Below are positions 58,442-64,000 of a stretch of 64,000 nt of DNA, one piece after another. This DNA comes from Udeniomyces pyricola (taxonomy: Eukaryota; Basidiomycota; Tremellomycetes; Cystofilobasidiales; Mrakiaceae): NCBI GenBank assembly GCA_039545295.1, contig BCIK01000004.1, forward strand, positions 63,389-127,388, given 5' to 3'. The translations under genes were made by a program, and so were the position numbers. How positions within the stretch are numbered: the stretch's first letter is position 1; each line of letters starts with the position of its first letter. Below the pieces are notes generated by a model. That model ran no database searches and had not been told where the DNA came from. It worked only from the letters and a program-made list of their open reading frames with translations.

Positions 58442-61400
58442 TTATCCTCCATATTTGCTCCTCAACGCCTGGAGTTTCTGCTGGGAAAAGTTACGCTCCA
58501 TCGTCTTAAACGTCGTGGCGGCCACATCCTCCCTTCGCATGCGATCCGGCTTGACGAGCTCGCTCTCGATGCCGCCATAGGTCGCCCGAAGGGCAGCAAT
58601 AGCGTTGGGCGTCTCGACCGGTCGCCTGGCTGGGATGAATGCAGCATCGACAGGCGTGGCCGAGGTGGCTTCGAATGTGTTGGAGGCGAGGCGAGGAGTG
58701 GACACCACTTTGGATGGGGACTTTCTATTGGGTCGGGCGAGCGTGTCAGAAGACGAGAGTGAACCGAGTGACGATGACGACGTGTTGAGGTACGGCGTGG
58801 ACAGGGATGCTTTGATGAGGTTTCGAGGCGCTCGAGTCGTTGTCGATCGTGGACGGCCTGAAGAGGTCAGTGCAAGGTTAGACGTCGACGCCGACGCGGT
58901 CAAAGAGGTCGTTGGTCTTGGTTTTGGTGGTGCTAAGCGTGGGTGAGAGGTTGATAAGGGAAATGCACGAGAGACCGCAGCATTGGAGGTTGGAGTCAGG
59001 AACGGCGGAGGAGGAGAGAAGGTTCGTGGAGTCGGAGAAAACGCTCGTGTTGGCGGGGGGGACGAGGATCGATCAGCATGATCGGCCCAGAGCTGCGCAG
59101 GACAAGAAATCAATGGAGAGGTCAGCAAATCGAGTGGGCGGGGCGAAAGTGGCACGCTAGTAATCGAGATGACAACAACGACATAGACTCACCCTGGCAA
59201 CGTTTGCTACTGTTCCGCTGCGAACAAGCGCCACCTGTTTTGAAACCCCGCCTGGCGATGAGGAAGGAGGTGGAGATTCCACTCGAGACAGGGCTGGGGA
59301 TCTAGCTCGGGTGGGAGACAAAGCTCCGCTAACAGGGACCGTACTCGTGTTTGAGGGAGTGAAGGAAAAACGCTTGGGTGCTCTGGCGGGTGAAGCCGGC
59401 TTGGAAGGTTTAGGGATCTCGTGCTGGCACCGCGAAGGGACAGGGGGAGGCGAAGCGGGCTTTGGCGTGGAGGAGGAAAGGGTAGGAAGCGAGAGAGCAG
59501 CAGTCAACGGCACTAAAGTTTCCACTCTTGAAGATTGAACAGGCTCATTAACCTTTGTCGTGAGCGGTGGGGCCGGTTGGGCATGAGACGGATCTTTGTG
59601 TTCTTCCGCGACCGACGGGCTCGCTGTTCTACTGATATTCTCTTCGATTCGCCTGTCCCGACTTCGACTCCTCGACCTCGCCAGCTTGTCTTCGGTTGGC
59701 GAGGCACCAAGCCATGGCCCGACGCGGCTCGCTTTGACTTGCTTGAGACGTTCAGCCTCGGCGAGGGCTCGACGGAGCTTGTCCGTCTCCTCAGCAGTCG
59801 GCGGCGGAACAGACGCAGAGATCTTTGTGGACGTCTTGGGAGGGCGCAAAGATGGAGAAGATAGACCTAAAGACCCCAACAGAATGGGCTGCGACTTGGG
59901 TGAAGGCGGCTTGGACGGAGCGGGCGTGATGGGCGGCGAATCGGGTTGATTCATATAGACTTCAGCCTTGGATGGAGTCGGTAACTGAAGAGAGCTCATA
60001 GATGCCACTGCAACCGGAGGGGAAGGAATCGTAGTAGCATGCTCAATCTTGGTCTTTGCAGCTTTGGGTGGTGATGAGACTGGTACTGGCGACGATGACG
60101 ACGACTGTATTTGCTTCTTGGTCCTTTCCGCCAGCATAGTTGGCTTGGCGGGTTCGATCGTCTGACTTTGCCTCTTGTCCTGCCCTCGACCAGTAGACTC
60201 AGCTACAAGCTCCCTAGACTCGAGTTCGGGGGAGTAGTTCTCGGCGAGCCGCTCGAGGTTCGCAACCGATTTGATCGTTCCAGCCGCTTGAGACTCCTCA
60301 TCAATCGGATCAAAGTAGGCGTTTATAGGGAGGGCCACGGCTTTAGGAGAGAGCACGCCAGACGAACATGTGGTCGAGGGTAATATAGATGGAAGAGGTT
60401 GGGAAGGTTGCTCAACAAACGGCACGAAGCCAGGCGGGTGGGGCGTATGTATTGTGGGTGGCTCAGATGAAACGGGTGAAGAGGGCGTCGAGCGGTAGCC
60501 TTGTACCGAAGGCGCGACTGGAAGGTAGAAGTCGGGCTGAGCATGATGCCGAAGGATATTGGAGTCGACGGGATTCCAAGATGGTTCAATTTGAGCCGTC
60601 CGGGCCGGACTGACGGATCGACCACGTTGCATCGAAGTCTCCCGAAGGTGATGCGAAATTCGATCCGATTGCGAGTTGGCAGGCGTGAGTTGAGGAGCGG
60701 CAAAAACAGGTTGTCGTGGAGGAGGAGCATGCGAAACAAATTCCTGGGCGTGTTGAGGCGAAGCGAATGCGTAGGACGAAGGGCTTTGAGGAGGCGACTG
60801 GTATACGGGATGCATAGGAGGAGGAGGCGGAAGATGCTGGAAGCTTGCCGAAGTTGGCGGACGCGGAGGAGGGGCAAACGACTGTACATGAGGCTGAGCG
60901 AAGCCGATGACGGAAGGACTTCTGGCGAGCCACGTAGCATCAGGGTGAACCAGAGAAGCAGCTGCGTAGCCATCTTGCTGGAGAACCCAGGCTTGCTGAG
61001 GAGGAGGAGGTCCATAGGATGGAGACGTTGGAGCTGGGGCGTAGAATGGTGCCTGATATGGAACCGGCGCCGGATGAGGAGGTGGTAACAGAGGATAATG
61101 AGGGTGGAACGAGGCGACCGATGCGGGGCGATGATACGGCTGGTGCGAAGGAGCAGGGATATAGTTCGGCTGGGCAGAAGGGGGCGGGGACCAGGGAGTT
61201 GGCTGAGGCAACACATCGTTGAAGATCGGGTCGCTCATGATTTCTTGAGTCCAAAAGCCAGGCGGCAGAGAAGCAGGATGTGCTACGAAGCAGGGAAGGC
61301 CAACGACGAGGTCCTTGCTATATAAAACAAAACAAAAATTCCACAACAAAACCGCAGGATAGATCAGCATGCGTATTCCAAGTTGGATTGAAGATTGCGA

Positions 61401-62926
61401 ACCGCAGCGAAACGTTTCAGAGTCATGCCTGTAGTGATGGTTGTACGTGACTACTCACCCAAGGACTCCTGTCGAGAGTTTGACAGCGAGCTCAAACTTG
61501 ATCTCAAACAGACCTTCTCTCTTGCCGCCCTTACCATCGTCTCTGAACCCGTTTCTTGCGCTTCGTGCATCGGTGGGGACGTCAAAGGGCATAGGAAAGA
61601 CGGTCTCCGTACCGGGTGGGAACTCCTGTCCCCGAAACGGAAGCGTCAAGACTGGGTCAGAGACAAGGATTTCAGGTGGATGGGGGATGTTATCAGAAGT
61701 TTGTGGAAGGATGAGACGTCGCGTCAAGATGAGTGTTGGGTTGGAAAGCTATCGGTCGCGGTTTCACAAAGAAAGGACAAGAAAGGACAAGATGTAAGAA
61801 GGTTCAGCTTCAGCTAGGTCCGGCGACATATCCAAACCGAATCAACGCACCTTCTTGGCCGAGTCATTCGTTACTCGTAGAACTACGCAGCTCTTCTCTC
61901 CGCTCACGAGGCATCTCTCAGTGATAGCCGCCTCGAGTCTGACCTTGCCTCCGTCTCGACCTCCAAATGGACCCCCGCCTCCAACCTTGCCCTCCCACAG
62001 CTCCTCGCCGTATCCATTCCAGGGCTCCCCCTCCTCCATAGTGTCCTCATTATACCTCTCACCAGTGGTCTCTCCCAAGGATGGCGGAAGCTTGAGGTTT
62101 TCGACGACGATTGCGTCCTGGGCGTGGACGAGAGTCGATCGTTCGGTCTTATAGGCGAGAGCAATGGAAGCGGTGAGGGTGTAGCGGATGGAGGCAATCT
62201 TGCTGAGAGATACGGAGGTCGGTATGTTTTCAGGAAGCCGAAACGAAAAGGGAAACGAGCATTTCCTGAAGGCAAGGACGCGCAAGGAAAGGGGTCGAGG
62301 TCAGCGCGAGGCGAGAGGTCAACGCGTCTAAGTCATCAGTAGACGACGGCGGCGCGTGCGGTACCGGCAAGGCGACCGAGATTACTGTACGTACCCTTCA
62401 CGAGCGAGCCAGTACCCTTTGGGCATCGTAGGTTCGTGCTTAGGGTGACAGATATTGCTAGGAGGCTGATGCAAAGGTGCGCAACGAAGGACGTCAGTCG
62501 GTCAGGGCTGTCAAAGGGATAATATCAGAAAGGGGTCTCGGCCGATCATGACTGACGAGGCCTTGGCCTTGGAACGGCAGTTCCTGATGCAGAAAGATGG
62601 AGCGAAACGTCGCCCGAGTTGACATGAGTTCTAAGAGACAACAAGGCATGGAGACAAAGTGTCAGGGAGGAGTGATATCGATGGACGACAGTACAATCAC
62701 AGCTCTGCAATCACGGACCACGTCACTCGGTAGGACGTGTAGAAGACTGCATCAACATACCTTCGACAGCAACCAAGGAAATGTCGATAGCGCCTAGTCC
62801 CAGATGCTTGCCCTCTTTACTCTCTATCCACAACAGACCATGAATCCTTGAGCCTGCAGGAATGCCGTTGGGATGCTTGAGTTGGATGGAACATGAGAGC
62901 TTTGGGTGGTGCTCGACGGATTGCAT
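58442..62926 (-). CDS. arrestin-domain protein with long Pro/Ser-rich tail
   Basis: Alpha-arrestin-like protein, the class that in fungi links membrane transporters to the Rsp5 ubiquitin ligase. The first ATG is at 62926 (MQSVEHHPKLSCSIQLKHPN), followed by GIPAGSRIHGLLWI, the N-lobe exon with FPFSFRLPENIPTSVSLSK, a later lobe with PFRGQEFPPGTETVFPMPFD, and KIKFELAVKLSTGVLGKDLV across the last arrestin-domain intron. The tail, from about 61330 to 58442, is over 950 residues, rich in Pro, Ser, Ala and His, and ends in ALRSKYGG (TAA/TGA-type stop at 58442). An intron near 59195-59095 interrupts it. I see no PPxY motif in the tail. The arrestin frame is open for about 66 codons before 62926 without an ATG, so the true start may be in an upstream exon. 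The fusion of domain and tail rests on a phased splice. Confidence 0.72.
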
Positions 62927-63752
62927 TGGCCGCGAATGGCGAGCGAGGGGGGGATGTTGAGGAAGAACGCTTGTGGATGGGAGAGTGCTGATTAGTAGCG
63001 GGGCAGTGAGACTGGAGAGACGTGATAGGTTGTTGGAAGGACGAAGAGAAGGGCCAGGGGGGGGCGTGGGCTCTAAGAAGAAGTCAGATGGGAGGAAGCT
63101 GGAAGCGAGCTGGTCAAGGGCAGTCAGTCACTGCGGCCGTTCTAATAGCTCAGGCACATGTTGCATGTCGCGAATCCATTCTCATCAACTCAATCAGGGC
63201 TCATCGATCCATCAGGGCCAGGGCCTCCACATGCTCCACACCTCATACAAGTTATATTATATACCCGCCGAACCAAGACATGACGTCACCGATTGGTTTG
63301 TCTAAACTTAGACGATACTTCCAGTTCCATCACTCTCAACAGGACAGCCATGGTTCGACAAGATTCGTCATGCCATCACACAACGAGATCCAATGCAGGC
63401 AAGCAAACAAGAAAATGGAAAGGAAGAAAGGAAGCAAGAAAAAGTAGAAAGAAGCAAAAAAAAAATGAGGGAGGAAAAAGAAAAAGAAGGAGGAGGAAAG
63501 GGGAGGAGGGTATCGAGACCAAAGTAAGATGAAAGATTGAGGGTTGGACGGGAAAAAAGATCGGAGGGGAACAGGTGATCGATAATGGCAAAGGAGGGGG
63601 AGGGAGAGGCATTCTTGACGGTGACGTGAAGGATAAAGAAAAGAAGTGTAGCTAGCTATCGAGACAAACACGAGGGAGAGAATGAGAACCAAACAAAGCA
63701 AGGCGAAGGGGAAGAAGCAGTGATGCAGTCAAGGCGAAAAGTTCATCAAGCT
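62927..63752. other. tandem intergenic region with open 5' extension
   Basis: 826 bases. The part from 62927 to about 63135 is open in the arrestin frame, with no ATG (see findings). The part from 63400 to 63700 is purine-rich (A/G) and probably holds the 3' UTR of the last gene. No other gene is recognised. Confidence 0.45.
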
Positions 63753-64000
63753 TTACGAGCTGTGCTCGAGGTTGAACGCCTGCTCGCAGAACTGCTTGAT
63801 CTCGGTCTGTCAGGGGACAACACGCAACGATAGGAGAAAGGAAAACGCTCATGTCAGTGAACCAGACATGATAGGCACCGATCCAGAAGGAATTGGAATG
63901 AAAGAGAATGAGGAGGCGAGGTGTCGACGCACAAGGTGAATCGCCTTCTTTCCGGTAGCGGGCGAACTGCTCGGGTCCCTACCAACGTAGATGGGAGTCT
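63753..64000 (-). CDS. 2-oxoglutarate dehydrogenase-type E1, C-terminal end (partial)
   Basis: Only the last two exons are in the window: 63933 to the window edge, and 63806-63753 with a TAA stop. The visible protein is TPIYVGRDPSSSPATGKKAI, then HLTEIKQFCEQAFNLEHSS. The 'Y-x-G-R-x-x-S-x-S-x-A-x-G' block followed by a short helix to the stop matches the C-terminus of thiamine-diphosphate 2-oxoglutarate dehydrogenases (OGDH, or the related DHTKD1). The donor is GTGCGT and the join keeps phase. Which paralog it is cannot be said, because the catalytic part is off the window. Confidence 0.55.

Noticed and set aside
1..64000. CRISPR array, transposon or secondary-metabolite cluster
   Set aside because: No regularly spaced repeats, transposase or reverse-transcriptase domains, or biosynthetic core enzymes were seen on either strand.

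Overview
This window is nuclear DNA of a basidiomycete fungus, most likely a tremellomycete yeast. The basis is gene structure: nearly every gene is broken by many short introns (roughly 40-150 nt) with GTNNGT donors, CTAAC/CTGAC-like branch sites and YAG acceptors. Exons can be tiny (8, 24, 25 and 26 nt). The recognisable proteins are basidiomycete-like in architecture. I see no bacterial features, transposons, CRISPR arrays or rRNA/tRNA genes. The genes look like ordinary chromosomal housekeeping content on both strands, with no obvious secondary-metabolite or defence cluster.

Layout. 0.2-2.6 kb (-): Ser-rich orphan. 3.1-5.1 (+): secreted S1/P1 nuclease. 5.8-7.6 (-): CCDC174-like. 8.9-13.1 (+): ChAPs/exomer protein. 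13.7-18.2 (+): BUR1/CDK9-type kinase. 19.0-20.9 (-): NYN-like protein with a possible mitochondrial presequence. 21.3-22.4 (+): URA3. 22.6-24.0 (-): SURF1/SHY1. 24.4-26.4 (-): sphingolipid delta4-desaturase. 27.7-31.5 (+): tRNase Z, long form. 32.2-33.6 (-): multi-pass membrane protein. 35.1-36.7 (+): ribosomal protein uL4. 37.2-38.7 (-): SRP19. 39.0-41.2 (+): trimethyllysine dioxygenase. 41.7-44.1 (-): secreted mucin-like protein. 44.7-46.2 (+): MIS12. 46.9-49.3 (-): bZIP factor. 49.9-50.7 (-): HSBP1. 51.1-52.4 (+): ribosomal protein eS26. 53.0-54.5 (+): PPIH-type cyclophilin. 54.8-57.9 (+): ankyrin protein resembling the TORC2 subunit Avo2. 58.4-62.9 (-): arrestin-domain protein with a very long proline-rich tail. 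63.75-end (-): C-terminus of a 2-oxoglutarate-dehydrogenase-type E1.

Most models were assembled by hand from splice signals and checked for codon phase across junctions. For the nuclease, URA3, SURF1, tRNase Z, uL4, SRP19, MIS12, bZIP, HSBP1, eS26, the ankyrin gene, the mucin-like gene, the membrane protein and the orphan, the summed exons are an exact multiple of three. The 5' ends of BUR1, tRNase Z, the arrestin gene and the trimethyllysine dioxygenase, and the middle of the NYN-like gene, remain uncertain.

The genes do not form a pathway. Loose themes are translation and protein targeting (uL4, eS26, SRP19, tRNase Z), mitochondria (SURF1, OGDH-type E1, carnitine synthesis, perhaps the NYN-like protein) and membrane traffic (ChAPs, arrestin). 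I found no convincing new multi-gene system. The best leads are the 8-nt micro-exon in HSBP1, the ATG-less presequence-like extension of tRNase Z, the NYN-like protein, a Trp-to-Phe change in the PPIH cyclophilin, and the repeated ALRxxYGG motif at the end of the arrestin tail.
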